From positions 2,185,001 to 2,249,000 of the forward strand of contig NZ_CP110008.1 of NCBI RefSeq assembly GCF_025947285.1: DNA of 64,000 nt, written 5' to 3'. The notes below the pieces were generated by a model. That model saw only the letters and a list, made by a program, of their open reading frames with translations. It searched no databases and was not told the origin of the DNA. The stretch comes from Flavobacterium sp. N2820. GTDB taxonomy: Bacteria; Bacteroidota; Bacteroidia; Flavobacteriales; Flavobacteriaceae. Each line of letters starts with the position of its first letter. The stretch's first letter is position 1. The position numbers and the translations under genes were made by a program. Shown here piece after piece: positions 46,174 through 55,625 of the stretch.

Positions 46174-47976
46174 TTAATTTTTTTGGGGATTGTTCTTGTA
46201 AAAGTCGGAAATTTTTTTGGCTTTTGAAACACCTACAACTTCAGAAATTGCTTTTTCTTCTGCAGCTTGCAATCTTTTAACACTTTTGAAATGTTTCATC
46301 AATGTAATCATGGTTTTTTCGCCAATTCCAGGAATACTTTCTAAACTATTGGTTAGTGCCGATTTACTTCGCTTGTCGCGATGGTGCGTGATGCCAAATC
46401 GATGAGCTTCGTTTCTTAAAAACTGAATTACCTTCAAGGTTTCCGATTTTTTATCTAAATACAATGGTGCAGAATCACCTGGATAAAACAATTCTTCCAA
46501 ACGTTTTGCAATTCCGATAATGGCAATTTTGCCTCGTAAACCTAAATCATCAATGCTTTTTAATGCTGATGATAATTGCCCCTTTCCTCCATCAATAATA
46601 ATCAATTGAGGCAATGGCTGATTTTCATCTAACATTCGTTTATATCTTCGATACACTACTTCTTCCATTGAGGCAAAATCATTTGGTCCTTCAACAGTTT
46701 TAATATTAAAATGACGGTAATCTTTCTTACTTGGCTTTCCATCTTTAAACACCACACAAGCCGCTACAGGATTAGTTCCTTGAATATTTGAATTATCAAA
46801 ACATTCAATATGTCTTGGTTCTACTGACAAACGCAAATCTTTTTGCATTTGTGCCATGATGCGATTGGTGTGTCGCTCTGGATCAACGATTTGAATTTGC
46901 TTTAATTGGTCTAATCGGTAATATTTTGCGTTACGTTCTGATAATTCTAAAATTTGCTTTTTATCGCCTAATTGTGGAACAGTAACTTTAATATTTTCGC
47001 CCAAATCAATTGCAAATGGAACTACAATTTCTCGCGCATTTAAATGAAAACGTTCGCGTAACTCAACTACGGCTAATTCTAACAATTCTTCGTTGGTTTC
47101 GTCTAATTTTTTCTTTAATTCCAATGTATGCGAACGAACGATTGCTCCATGCGAAATTTGTAAAAAGTTCACATACGCCATTGTTTCATCAGAAATAATT
47201 GAAAACACGTCCAAATTCGAAATTTTAGGATTCAAAATTGTGGAACGCGATTGATAATTTTCTAAAACCTCGATTTTTTCTTTGATTTTTTGCGCTTCTT
47301 CAAACTTCATATCTATTGCCAAATCGGTCATCAATTTCTTGAAATCTTTTAAACTTTCTTTGAAATTTCCTTTTAAAATTTGACGAATTTTTTCAATCTG
47401 ATTTTGGTAATTTTCTAACGACTCAAAACCTTCGCAAGGCCCTTTGCAATTTCCAATATGATATTCTAAACACACTTTAAATTTTCCCGAATCGATATTT
47501 GTTTTTGATAAATCATAATTACATGTTCGAAGTGGATACAATTCTTTGATTAAATCTAGAATTGTGTGAACGGTTTTAAAACTGGTATACGGTCCAAAAT
47601 ATTCCGAACCATCTTTAATCATTTTTCTAGTAGAAAATATCCTAGGGAATCGTTCATTTTTGATACAAATCCACGGATACGTTTTATCATCGCGAAGCAA
47701 CACATTATAACGTGGTTGTAGTTTTTTTATCAAATTGTTTTCCAACAATAACGCATCGGTTTCTGTAGGAACAACAATGTGTTTTATGGCAACAATTTTC
47801 TTAACTAAAACGGATGTTTTATAATTATCATGATTCTTAGTAAAATACGATTGAACGCGTTTTTTTAAGTTTTTCGCTTTTCCAACATATAGAATTTTCC
47901 CATCTTTATCATAATATTGATACACCCCTGGATTATCGGGTAAAGTTTGGATTTGAAGTTCTAATGGTGTTTGCAT
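46174..47976 (-). CDS. uvrC: Excinuclease ABC subunit C
   Basis: 600 residues, full length. Nucleotide excision repair dual-incision nuclease. N-terminal GIY-YIG domain (PGVYQYYDKDGKILYVGKAKN near 17), UVR domain EAQKIKEKIEVLENYQS near 225, C-terminal RNase-H-like nuclease with HIECFDNSNIQGTNPVAACV near 385 and GGKGQLSSAL near 460, and helix-hairpin-helix ESIPGIGEKTMITLMKHF near 555. First gene of a pair with the patatin-barrel gene. Confidence 0.97.
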   Translation of the reverse strand: MQTPLELQIQTLPDNPGVYQYYDKDGKILYVGKAKNLKKRVQSYFTKNHDNYKTSVLVKKIVAIKHIVVPTETDALLLENNLIKKLQPRYNVLLRDDKTYPWICIKNERFPRIFSTRKMIKDGSEYFGPYTSFKTVHTILDLIKELYPLRTCNYDLSKTNIDSGKFKVCLEYHIGNCKGPCEGFESLENYQNQIEKIRQILKGNFKESLKDFKKLMTDLAIDMKFEEAQKIKEKIEVLENYQSRSTILNPKISNLDVFSIISDETMAYVNFLQISHGAIVRSHTLELKKKLDETNEELLELAVVELRERFHLNAREIVVPFAIDLGENIKVTVPQLGDKKQILELSERNAKYYRLDQLKQIQIVDPERHTNRIMAQMQKDLRLSVEPRHIECFDNSNIQGTNPVAACVVFKDGKPSKKDYRHFNIKTVEGPNDFASMEEVVYRRYKRMLDENQPLPQLIIIDGGKGQLSSALKSIDDLGLRGKIAIIGIAKRLEELFYPGDSAPLYLDKKSETLKVIQFLRNEAHRFGITHHRDKRSKSALTNSLESIPGIGEKTMITLMKHFKSVKRLQAAEEKAISEVVGVSKAKKISDFYKNNPQKN

Positions 47977-48039
47977 TTTTTAAAAAAGAGATAAAAGAAC
48001 AAAGATAATAGATTTGTCTTTGAATTCTTAAAGTTTTAA

Positions 48040-48180
48040 CCACTAATCCCGAAGCTTCAAGACGCAAAGAATGCACAAAGCACACAACTATTTTCCGAAT
48101 TTTTCGAATCTATACTCCAAAAAATAATGTTTTTTGATCTTGAACTTGCCCTTGTTCTTGAACTTTTCGTATTTTTAACA
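48040..48180. repeat. Low-complexity spacer with GACGCAAAG-type words
   Basis: Between uvrC and the aspartoacylase-like gene, divergent orientation. Contains aagacgcaaagaatgcacaaagcacac (partly alike to the gcaaag words at 8552-8592) and two copies of a tcttgaact word. No gene is visible; the overall block is probably a relic of a dispersed repeat. Confidence 0.35.
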
Positions 48181-48196
48181 CTTTAGATTTTAAAAA

Positions 48197-49162
48197 ATGA
48201 CCGCCAAAAAACCACTTGTAATCCTTAAAGAGACCATTTTAGCTGGAGAAAGCAAAACCATTAACATGGAAATTGCCAAATTGCACACCATGACAAAATT
48301 GAAAATTCCGGTTATTGTGGAACGTTCAAAATTAGATGGCCCAACGGTTTTATTTACCGCTTGTTTACACGGCGATGAAATCAACGGTACCGAAATTGTG
48401 CGTCAGTTAATCATTCAAAAAATCAATAAACCCAAACGCGGAACCATTATTTGTATTCCCATTATTAATGTTTTTGGATTTGTGAATCAAACACGTGAAT
48501 TTCCAGATGGTCGCGATTTGAATCGAGTGTTTCCGGGAAGCAAAACAGGTTCTTTGGCGAGTAGATTTGCTTATTATATTTTGAAAGATATTATTCCACA
48601 CGTGGATTATGCAATTGATTTTCATGCAGGTGGTGCCAGTCGTTTTAATGCCCCACAAATTAGAATTGTTCCTGAAAATCTAGAATTAAAAGAACTTTCT
48701 GATGTTTTTAATGCGCCTTTTACCCTTTATTCAAAAAATATTACGGGTTCGTTTCGAAATTCTTGCGATAAATTAGATGTCAAAATGTTGCTTTTTGAAG
48801 GTGGGAAATCATTAGACCTAAATCTTCAAGTTACTGAAGAAGCCGTGGAAGGAACAAAACGTTTTTTAGAGCATTTAGAAATGCTAAATCCGAGAAAAAA
48901 AACGAGTATTCCGAAAAAGAAAACCATTTATATCGAAAAATCAAATTGGATTAGAGCAAAATATTCGGGCATGTTTCATGGTTTAACTACGATTGGTAGT
49001 TTTGTCAAAAAAGGGGAATTATTGGCTACTATTTCTGACCCTTATGGAAAAATCGAACATAAAGTAAAAGCACCTCATGAAGGGTATATTATTAATGTAA
49101 ACGATGCTCCAATTATCTATCAAGGTGATGCTATTTTTCATATTTCTACACATTTAGCATAA
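48197..49162 (+). CDS. Succinylglutamate desuccinylase/aspartoacylase family protein
   Basis: 321 residues. Zinc-peptidase-like M14 fold: zinc ligands in LFTACLHGDEINGTEIVRQL (His and Glu near 62) and the third histidine in VDYAIDFHAGGASRF near 147. The C-terminal part is a beta-barrel (KVKAPHEGYIINVNDAPIIYQGDAIFHIS). Family members deacylate amino acids or glutamate-tagged metabolites; the substrate here is unknown. No RimK-like ligase is adjacent. Confidence 0.85.
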   Translation: MTAKKPLVILKETILAGESKTINMEIAKLHTMTKLKIPVIVERSKLDGPTVLFTACLHGDEINGTEIVRQLIIQKINKPKRGTIICIPIINVFGFVNQTREFPDGRDLNRVFPGSKTGSLASRFAYYILKDIIPHVDYAIDFHAGGASRFNAPQIRIVPENLELKELSDVFNAPFTLYSKNITGSFRNSCDKLDVKMLLFEGGKSLDLNLQVTEEAVEGTKRFLEHLEMLNPRKKTSIPKKKTIYIEKSNWIRAKYSGMFHGLTTIGSFVKKGELLATISDPYGKIEHKVKAPHEGYIINVNDAPIIYQGDAIFHISTHLA

Positions 49163-49224
49163 AAGCTAACAATTGTCATATTTTATTGATTTGGCTCGGC
49201 GTATTTTCGCTAAAATTTTTAGGT

Positions 49225-50463
49225 ATGCAATTTTGGAAAAAACTTACGCAAGAAGAACGAAAACAAAAAATACAATTTGCTTTAAAAGGAAACGTCAACT
49301 TTTCTAAAGATGCCTCTTTGGGCTATCCTGCATCAAAGTTAGACGGACGCGTTTTTTATGATGATGCGCCATTTTTAAAAGATGCGCCAACACTTCAAAC
49401 CTATGTTGCCAATCCAAATAACATTGGATGTCACACTTTTGGTACTTCCGAAAAGGCTTTTTATGGCACACAAGAAATTGAGCGTGAAGTTTTAAACGTA
49501 ATCGCAGTTGATATTTTTAAAGCTACAGAAAACGAATTTGATGGCTACATTGCGCCTGGTGGAACGGAAGCAAATATTCAAGCGATTTGGGTTTTTAGAA
49601 ATGAATTCATGCATAATTTTGATGCAAAACTAAACGAAATTGCCATTTTAGCATCAGAAGACACGCATTATTCTATTCCGAAAGCTTCGAATTTATTACA
49701 AATTGATTGGTTGAAAATTCCTGTTGGCTTTGAAAATCGTGAAATCGATGTAAATGCATTAGACAAAATCATTTCGGAAGCTAAAAATAAAGGTAAAAAA
49801 TACTTCATTGCAGTTTCAAATATGGGAACAACCATGTTTGGCTCAGTTGATAACCCCGATGATTATATTTCGGTATTAGAGCAACACAACGTTACTTATC
49901 GCTTACATATTGATGGTGCTTATGGCGGATTTGTGTATCCGTTTAGCAATCAAAAATCGGTGATAAACTTTAGTAATCCAAAAATCAGCTCCATTACAAT
50001 TGATGCTCATAAAATGTTGCAAGCACCGTATGGAACTGGAATTTTTATTTGCCGAAAAGGTTTAATCGAAAACGTATTAACCAAAGAAGCAGAATATGTA
50101 GAAGGAATGGATTTAACCCTTTGCGGAAGTCGTTCTGGAGCGAATGCCGTTGCCGTTTGGATGATTTTATTCACATATGGTGCTTATGGTTGGTTTGAAA
50201 AAGTAAGTGTTTTACAAATGCGAACGCAATTTTTATGTAACGAATTAGACCATTTAAACATCCAATATTTCCGTGAACCGTTTATGAATATCGTCACTAT
50301 TCATGCGGAATCCATTCCAGAAGAAATTGCTGAAAAATATGATTTAGTACCTCAACAACACAATGTAAACAACAAATGGTACAAAATTGTGTTAATGGAC
50401 CACGTAGAAGTAGAACATTTGACTAAATTTATAGACGAATTGAAAGCGTCTGTAAATGGATAA
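49225..50463 (+). CDS. Group II PLP-dependent decarboxylase
   Basis: 412 residues from ATG 49225; an upstream TTG frame from 49186 adds only MIWLGVFSLKFLG, a poor N-terminus. PLP lysine in ITIDAHKMLQAPYGTGIF (near residue 270), with EFDGYIAPGGTEANIQAIW near 110 and SNMGTTMFGSVDN near 195 typical of aromatic-amino-acid/histidine/glutamate decarboxylases. Which amino acid is used cannot be told. The end overlaps the start of the 5-formyl-THF cyclo-ligase gene by eight bases, so translation may be coupled. Confidence 0.85.
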   Translation: MQFWKKLTQEERKQKIQFALKGNVNFSKDASLGYPASKLDGRVFYDDAPFLKDAPTLQTYVANPNNIGCHTFGTSEKAFYGTQEIEREVLNVIAVDIFKATENEFDGYIAPGGTEANIQAIWVFRNEFMHNFDAKLNEIAILASEDTHYSIPKASNLLQIDWLKIPVGFENREIDVNALDKIISEAKNKGKKYFIAVSNMGTTMFGSVDNPDDYISVLEQHNVTYRLHIDGAYGGFVYPFSNQKSVINFSNPKISSITIDAHKMLQAPYGTGIFICRKGLIENVLTKEAEYVEGMDLTLCGSRSGANAVAVWMILFTYGAYGWFEKVSVLQMRTQFLCNELDHLNIQYFREPFMNIVTIHAESIPEEIAEKYDLVPQQHNVNNKWYKIVLMDHVEVEHLTKFIDELKASVNG

Positions 50464-51019
50464 AAAAGAAGCAAGAAAAAAGAGCAAAGAAGCAAGAAAA
50501 CAACTTTCTCAAGAGGAAATCGAAGACAAAAGTTTGGCGATTGCGAACCAATTGTTGCGAATGAATATTTGGGACAAATTGTATTATCATTTGTTTTTAA
50601 CAATTGAGGAACAAAAAGAAATCAATACCGAATATATTCTTCAAATTTTAGCGGGAAAAGATAAAGAAATCGTTATTTCGAAGTGCGAATTTGCTACTGT
50701 AGGCATGACGCATTTTTTATTGACGGATAATACTAAAATCAAAAAAAACAGCTACAACGTTCCTGAACCCGTTGATGGTTTAGAAGTGCCTGATGCAAAA
50801 ATTGATGTGGTTTTTGTGCCACTTTTAGCTTACGACACACAAGGAAATCGTGTTGGGTATGGAAAAGGCTTTTACGATAACTTTTTAAGCAAATGCAAGC
50901 CCGAAACGATTAAAATTGGATTATCCTTCTTTCCTCCAGAAGAAAAAATTGACGGTGTTTCCGTGAAGGATGTGAAATTGGATTTTTGTGTGACGCCTGA
51001 AGAAGTTTTTCGTTTTTAA
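50456..51019 (+). CDS. 5-formyltetrahydrofolate cyclo-ligase
   Basis: 187 residues. ATP-dependent conversion of 5-formyl-THF to 5,10-methenyl-THF. N-terminal KKEARKKSKEARKQLS basic helix, LLAYDTQGNRVGYGKGFYDNFL (near 125-145, the conserved folate/ATP loop) and a C-terminal IGLSFFPPEE. Overlaps the decarboxylase gene. Ends immediately against lspA on the other strand. Confidence 0.93.
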   Translation: MDKKEARKKSKEARKQLSQEEIEDKSLAIANQLLRMNIWDKLYYHLFLTIEEQKEINTEYILQILAGKDKEIVISKCEFATVGMTHFLLTDNTKIKKNSYNVPEPVDGLEVPDAKIDVVFVPLLAYDTQGNRVGYGKGFYDNFLSKCKPETIKIGLSFFPPEEKIDGVSVKDVKLDFCVTPEEVFRF

Positions 51020-51631
51020 TTATTTTGCCATAATATGACTTTCGCCAAAAGCTCTTTTATTAAATACAATCAAAATCCCAACACCAGTTGAAATTGCTAC
51101 ATCGGCTACGTTGAAAATCGCATTGAAAAATGTAAAATGCTTTCCACCCCAAATTGGTAACCAAGACGGTAAATTACCTTCCCATATTGGAAAATAAAAC
51201 ATATCTACGACTTCGCCGTGAAACCAAGTGCCATATGGGTCGTTTGAAAACGCTGTTGCTACTTGATTGTAACTATCGTTAAAAATTACACCATAAAAAA
51301 CCGAATCGATGATGTTTCCCAAAGCACCTGTAAAAATTAATGCAATCGCTACAATAAGGAAATTAGAACTGTTTTTTCTAACCGAATCCCACAACCACCA
51401 TGCAATACCACCAACGGCAACAATTCTGAACAAAGTTAAGATTAACTTACCATATGTTCCCGGAATTTCTGCGCCCCAAGCCATGCCTTCATTTTCGATG
51501 AAATGAATACGAAACCATTCAAAAACTTTAACTTCTTCATTAATGTAGAAATTAGTTTTGATATAAATTTTCGAAATTTGATCAATTAGCAAAATACTAA
51601 TGATTAACAAATAGGCTTTTTTGAGAGACAT
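51020..51631 (-). CDS. lspA: Lipoprotein signal peptidase II
   Basis: 203 residues, longer than E. coli LspA (164), normal for Bacteroidota. Four membrane segments, with the catalytic aspartates in ALGNIIDSVFYG (near 108) and FFNAIFNVADVAISTGVG (near 175). Between them is a longer periplasmic loop (FSNDPYGTWFHGEVVDMFYF). It removes lipoprotein signal peptides, such as those at 782 and 38163. Last gene of ileS-dksA-like-lspA, all on the minus strand. Confidence 0.95.
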   Translation of the reverse strand: MSLKKAYLLIISILLIDQISKIYIKTNFYINEEVKVFEWFRIHFIENEGMAWGAEIPGTYGKLILTLFRIVAVGGIAWWLWDSVRKNSSNFLIVAIALIFTGALGNIIDSVFYGVIFNDSYNQVATAFSNDPYGTWFHGEVVDMFYFPIWEGNLPSWLPIWGGKHFTFFNAIFNVADVAISTGVGILIVFNKRAFGESHIMAK

Positions 51632-51675
51632 TTACAATTATTTTTGGCAAAAATAGTGGTTTTTATCAAATAAAA

Positions 51676-51695
51676 AACGCTCCAAAGGGAGCGTT
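51676..51695 (-). terminator. Terminator after the DksA-like gene
   Basis: AACGCTCC / GGAGCGTT hairpin followed by six T on the minus strand, 21 bases after the DksA-like stop and before lspA. Confidence 0.85.
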
Positions 51696-51715
51696 AGTAA
51701 AATTTTGTAAAAAGA

Positions 51716-52096
51716 TTAACGTTGCAAGTTTTTTGCTTCGATGCTCATAGTTGCATGAGGAACGATTTTTAAACGCTCTTTACTTATTAATTTGCCTGTA
51801 ACTTTACACAAACCATAGGTTTTGTTTTCGATACGAATTAAGGCATTTTTTAAATCTCTAATAAATTTTTCCTGACGAATAGCTAATTGTGAATTGGCTT
51901 CTTTACTCATTGTTTCACTGCCTTCTTCAAATGCTTTAAACGTTGGTGATGTATCATCAGTTCCATTATTTAAGTCATTCATATAAGCGCTTTTAATAAG
52001 CTCTAAATCACCTTTAGCTTTTTCTAATTTAGCCTGAATTAACGCTTTGAATTCAGCCAAATCAGCGTCTGAATATCTAATTTGCTCATCTACCAT
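51716..52096 (-). CDS. TraR/DksA-family protein lacking most zinc cysteines
   Basis: 126 residues. Long coiled-coil-forming N-terminal part (about 10-90; QAKLEKAKGDLELIKSAYMND) and a DksA-type zinc-finger position at 94-121. The finger keeps only C97 (YGLCKVTGKLI); T100, S118 and A121 replace the other three cysteines, yet the surrounding VPHAT and RLKIVP are conserved. So it may hold no zinc. Probably binds RNA polymerase in the secondary channel; a regulatory role with ppGpp is inferred from the family only. Between ileS and lspA. Confidence 0.85.
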   Translation of the reverse strand: MVDEQIRYSDADLAEFKALIQAKLEKAKGDLELIKSAYMNDLNNGTDDTSPTFKAFEEGSETMSKEANSQLAIRQEKFIRDLKNALIRIENKTYGLCKVTGKLISKERLKIVPHATMSIEAKNLQR

Positions 52097-52144
52097 AATT
52101 TCAATATTTTTATAATTATACGACTTTTAAAAACCTTTCAGCTC

Positions 52145-55100
52145 TTATTTTGAAATTAATATACTTGTTTTAATATCATCAAACTCAATTTCTATACCAT
52201 TTTCGATTTTTTCTTCAAAAATCAATGATTGTGTTAACGTTTCTGATTTAATATACGCTGAATTGGCTAAAACGGCTTCCTCTAACTGTGGATTTTTTTC
52301 CATCTTTACAACAATCTTATCCGTAACTTCAAATCCTGAATCTTTTCTAATGTTCTGAATACGATTGACTAACTCTCTCGCTATACCTTCTTTTCTCAAT
52401 TCTTCAGAGATGGTAATGTCTAAAGCAACGGTAATTCCGTTAGAATTTGCGACCAACCAACCTTCAATATCTTGCGAAGAAATCTCAACATCATCTAATG
52501 ATAAAGTTATACTTTTTCCTGCAATATCAATAACCAACTCGCTGTCACGCTCTAATTTCGCAATTTCTTCTTGTCCAAAACCTTGTATCTCTTTGGAAAT
52601 CAATCCCATATCTTTACCAAAACGCGGACCAAGTGTTTTAAAATTAGGCTTAATTTGCTTCACTAAAATACCCGAAGCATCGTCTAAAAGTTCAATTTCT
52701 TTTACGTTTACCTCTGCTTTAATTAGGTCAGAAACTGCCTCGATTTCAGCACGTTGATTAGCGTCAAGTACAGGAATCATAACCTTTTGCAACGGTTGAC
52801 GCACTTTAATCATTTCCTTTTTACGCAGCGATAAAACCAACGATGAAACTGTTTGTGCTTTCAACATTTTGCTCTCTAATGACTTATCAACAAAGTTTTC
52901 AACCGAAACTGGAAACTGCGCCAAATGTACACTGTCGTAATTTTCTGACGATGTTGCTAACGTTAAATCTCTGTAAAGTTTATCCATGAAAAACGGTGCA
53001 ATTGGTGCCCCAAGTTTAGAAACAGTCAACAAACAGGTATAAAGTGTTTGATAAGCCGCGATTTTATCTTGTGCATATTCGCCTTTCCAGAATCTTCTTC
53101 TACACAAACGAACGTACCAGTTGCTTAAGTTTTCCTGAACGAAATCAGAAATTGCTCTTGCTGCTTTTGTTGGTTCATAATCGGCGTAGGCTTCATCTAC
53201 TACTTGAATCAATGTGTTTAATTCAGATAAAATCCAGCGGTCGATTTCTGGTCTTTCTTGTAATGGAACTTCTGCTTCAGAATAAGTAAATCCATCAATA
53301 TTAGCATATAACGAAAAGAACGAATACGTATTATATAACGTTCCAAAGAATTTTCTACGAACTTCCGCAACACCTTCGATATCAAATTTTAAGTTATCCC
53401 AAGGGTTTGCATTGGAAATCATGTACCAACGTGTAGCATCTGGACCGAATTCAGCCAAAGTGGTAAATGGATCCACCGCATTTCCTAAACGTTTCGACAT
53501 TTTCTGTCCGTTTTTGTCCAAAACTAATCCATTTGAAACTACATTTTTATAAGCAATTTTATCAAAAACTAATGTTCCAATAGCGTGTAAAGTATAAAAC
53601 CAACCTCGCGTTTGATCCACACCTTCTGCAATAAAATCAGCTGGAAAGGCTTTGTTTTCGTCGATTAAATCTTTATTTTCAAATGGATAATGCCATTGAG
53701 CATAAGGCATTGCGCCTGAATCGAACCAAACGTCAATCAAATCTGTTTCACGTTTCATTGGTTTTCCTGATGGAGAAACTAAAACGATGTTATCCACTAC
53801 ATTTTTATGTAAATCCACTAAATCGTAGTTGGATTCGCTCATGTCACCAATTTTGAATCCTTTGTACGGATTTTCTGTTTGGAAACCTGCTGCGATTGAT
53901 TTTTCGATTTCGTTATACAATTCTTCAACTGAACCAACCAACATTTCTTCGGTTCCGTCTTCACTTCTCCAAATTGGCAATGGAATTCCCCAATATCTTG
54001 AACGCGATAAATTCCAATCGTTAGCATTTTTCAACCAATTTCCGAAACGACCTTCTCCCGTTGCTTTTGGTTTCCAGTTGATGGTTTCGTTCAAATCGAA
54101 CATTCTATCTTTGATTTCGGTTACTTTAATGAACCAAGAATCTAATGGATAATATAAAATTGGTTTATCGGTTCTCCAACAATGTGGATAACTGTGTACG
54201 TATTTTTCGACTTTGAACGCCTTATTTTCTTCTTTTAATTGAATAGCAATTTCTACATCAGCAGAGCGTTCTGGCGCTTCACCATCGTTATAATATTCGT
54301 TTTTAACGTATTTACCTGAAAAAGCTCCTAAACCTTGGATGAATCTTCCTTGTAAATCAACCAATGGTACTGGATTTTCGTTTTCGTCTAAAACCAACAT
54401 TGGTGGTACTTCTGGAGTTGCTTCTTTAGCCACTTTTGCATCATCTGCTCCAAATGTTGGTGCGGTGTGTACAATTCCAGTTCCATCTTCCGTAGTTACG
54501 AAATCTCCTGAAATTACTCTAAACGCATTTTCTCGATTTTGATACGGTAAGGCTAATGGTAATAATTGTTCGTAACGAATTCCTACTAAATCAGAGCCTT
54601 TTGTTTCGGCTAAAATTTGATATGGAATCTTTTTATCGTCCGATTTATAATTTGCAAAATCAGCTTCTGATTCCGCAACAAAATACTTTCCACCAAATTG
54701 TTTTCCAACTAAATTCTTAGCCAAAACTACATTCACCGCTTCAAAAGTATATTGATTGAATGTTCTAACTAAAACATAATCGATTTTTGGGCCAACAGTC
54801 AATGCTGTATTTGATGGCAACGTCCAAGGAGTTGTCGTCCAAGCCAAGAAATGAACCGTTCCAAAACCTTGTAAAAAGCTAGGTAATGTTTCCTCTTTTG
54901 CTTTGAATTGCGCAACTATCGTAGTATCTGTAACATCACGGTATGAACCTGGCTGATTTACTTCATGCGAAGACAAACCTGTTCCTGCTTTTGGAGAATA
55001 GGGCTGAATGGTGTATCCTTTGTATAGTAAATCTTTATTGTAAATTTGTTTTAGCAACCACCAAACGGTTTCCATGTATTTGGATTTGTACGTCACATAT

Positions 55101-55546
55101 GGATCTTCCATATCTACCCAATACCCCATTTTTTCAGTCAAATCGTTCCAAACGTCTGTGTAACGCATAACGGTTCTTTTACACGCTTCGTTGTATTCGG
55201 TAACTGAAATGGTTTTTCCGATGTCTTCTTTGGTGATGCCTAATTCTTTTTCGGTACCTAATTCTACAGGTAAACCGTGGGTGTCCCAGCCCGCTTTACG
55301 CTTAACTTGATAGCCTTTTTGAGTTTTATAACGACAAAAAATATCTTTAATCGCACGCGCCATTACGTGATGAATTCCCGGCAAACCATTAGCTGATGGT
55401 GGCCCTTCAAAAAACACGTAAGGTGTAGCTCCTTCACGAGAAGATACAGATTGTTCAAAGACGTTATTTTTCTTCCAAAAATCAAGAACTTCTGATGCTA
55501 CTGTTGGCAAGTCAAGTCCTTTGTATTCAGTAAATTTTGTACTCAT
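52145..55546 (-). CDS. ileS: Isoleucyl-tRNA synthetase
   Basis: 1133 residues, long class I synthetase as in Bacteroidota. HIGH-equivalent PGIHHVMARAIKD near 50, CP1 editing domain in the middle (VHTAPTFGADDAKVAKEATP), WFDSGAMPYAQWHYPF and GVDQTRGWFYTLHAIGT, and KMSKS motif KNGQKMSKRLGNAV near 690. Charges tRNA-Ile. Promoter at 55572-55601; DksA-like gene follows 48 bases after its stop. Confidence 0.97.
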   Translation of the reverse strand: MSTKFTEYKGLDLPTVASEVLDFWKKNNVFEQSVSSREGATPYVFFEGPPSANGLPGIHHVMARAIKDIFCRYKTQKGYQVKRKAGWDTHGLPVELGTEKELGITKEDIGKTISVTEYNEACKRTVMRYTDVWNDLTEKMGYWVDMEDPYVTYKSKYMETVWWLLKQIYNKDLLYKGYTIQPYSPKAGTGLSSHEVNQPGSYRDVTDTTIVAQFKAKEETLPSFLQGFGTVHFLAWTTTPWTLPSNTALTVGPKIDYVLVRTFNQYTFEAVNVVLAKNLVGKQFGGKYFVAESEADFANYKSDDKKIPYQILAETKGSDLVGIRYEQLLPLALPYQNRENAFRVISGDFVTTEDGTGIVHTAPTFGADDAKVAKEATPEVPPMLVLDENENPVPLVDLQGRFIQGLGAFSGKYVKNEYYNDGEAPERSADVEIAIQLKEENKAFKVEKYVHSYPHCWRTDKPILYYPLDSWFIKVTEIKDRMFDLNETINWKPKATGEGRFGNWLKNANDWNLSRSRYWGIPLPIWRSEDGTEEMLVGSVEELYNEIEKSIAAGFQTENPYKGFKIGDMSESNYDLVDLHKNVVDNIVLVSPSGKPMKRETDLIDVWFDSGAMPYAQWHYPFENKDLIDENKAFPADFIAEGVDQTRGWFYTLHAIGTLVFDKIAYKNVVSNGLVLDKNGQKMSKRLGNAVDPFTTLAEFGPDATRWYMISNANPWDNLKFDIEGVAEVRRKFFGTLYNTYSFFSLYANIDGFTYSEAEVPLQERPEIDRWILSELNTLIQVVDEAYADYEPTKAARAISDFVQENLSNWYVRLCRRRFWKGEYAQDKIAAYQTLYTCLLTVSKLGAPIAPFFMDKLYRDLTLATSSENYDSVHLAQFPVSVENFVDKSLESKMLKAQTVSSLVLSLRKKEMIKVRQPLQKVMIPVLDANQRAEIEAVSDLIKAEVNVKEIELLDDASGILVKQIKPNFKTLGPRFGKDMGLISKEIQGFGQEEIAKLERDSELVIDIAGKSITLSLDDVEISSQDIEGWLVANSNGITVALDITISEELRKEGIARELVNRIQNIRKDSGFEVTDKIVVKMEKNPQLEEAVLANSAYIKSETLTQSLIFEEKIENGIEIEFDDIKTSILISK

Positions 55547-55571
55547 TTTGTCGCTTTCTTAAATCAATTTG

Positions 55572-55601
55572 CGAAAGTAATGATTTAAAGGTAAAAGGCA
55601 A
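55572..55601 (-). promoter_or_regulatory. Promoter of ileS
   Basis: TTG (55599-55601), 19-base spacer, TACTTTCG (55572-55579, one change from TAnnTTTG). The TTG lies in a low-complexity stretch of aaaggcaaaaggt words. Confidence 0.55.
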
Positions 55602-55625
55602 AAGGTATAAGGCAAAAGTTAATCG

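Noticed and set aside
52365..52757. 130-codon antisense frame inside ileS
   Set aside because: It lies wholly inside the strongly supported ileS gene, has no signal of its own, and is expected by chance in an A+T-rich gene.
55580..55618. Low-complexity aaaggcaaaaggt words before ileS
   Set aside because: They overlap the -33 element but are short and imperfect; no more than promoter-proximal slippage can be supported.
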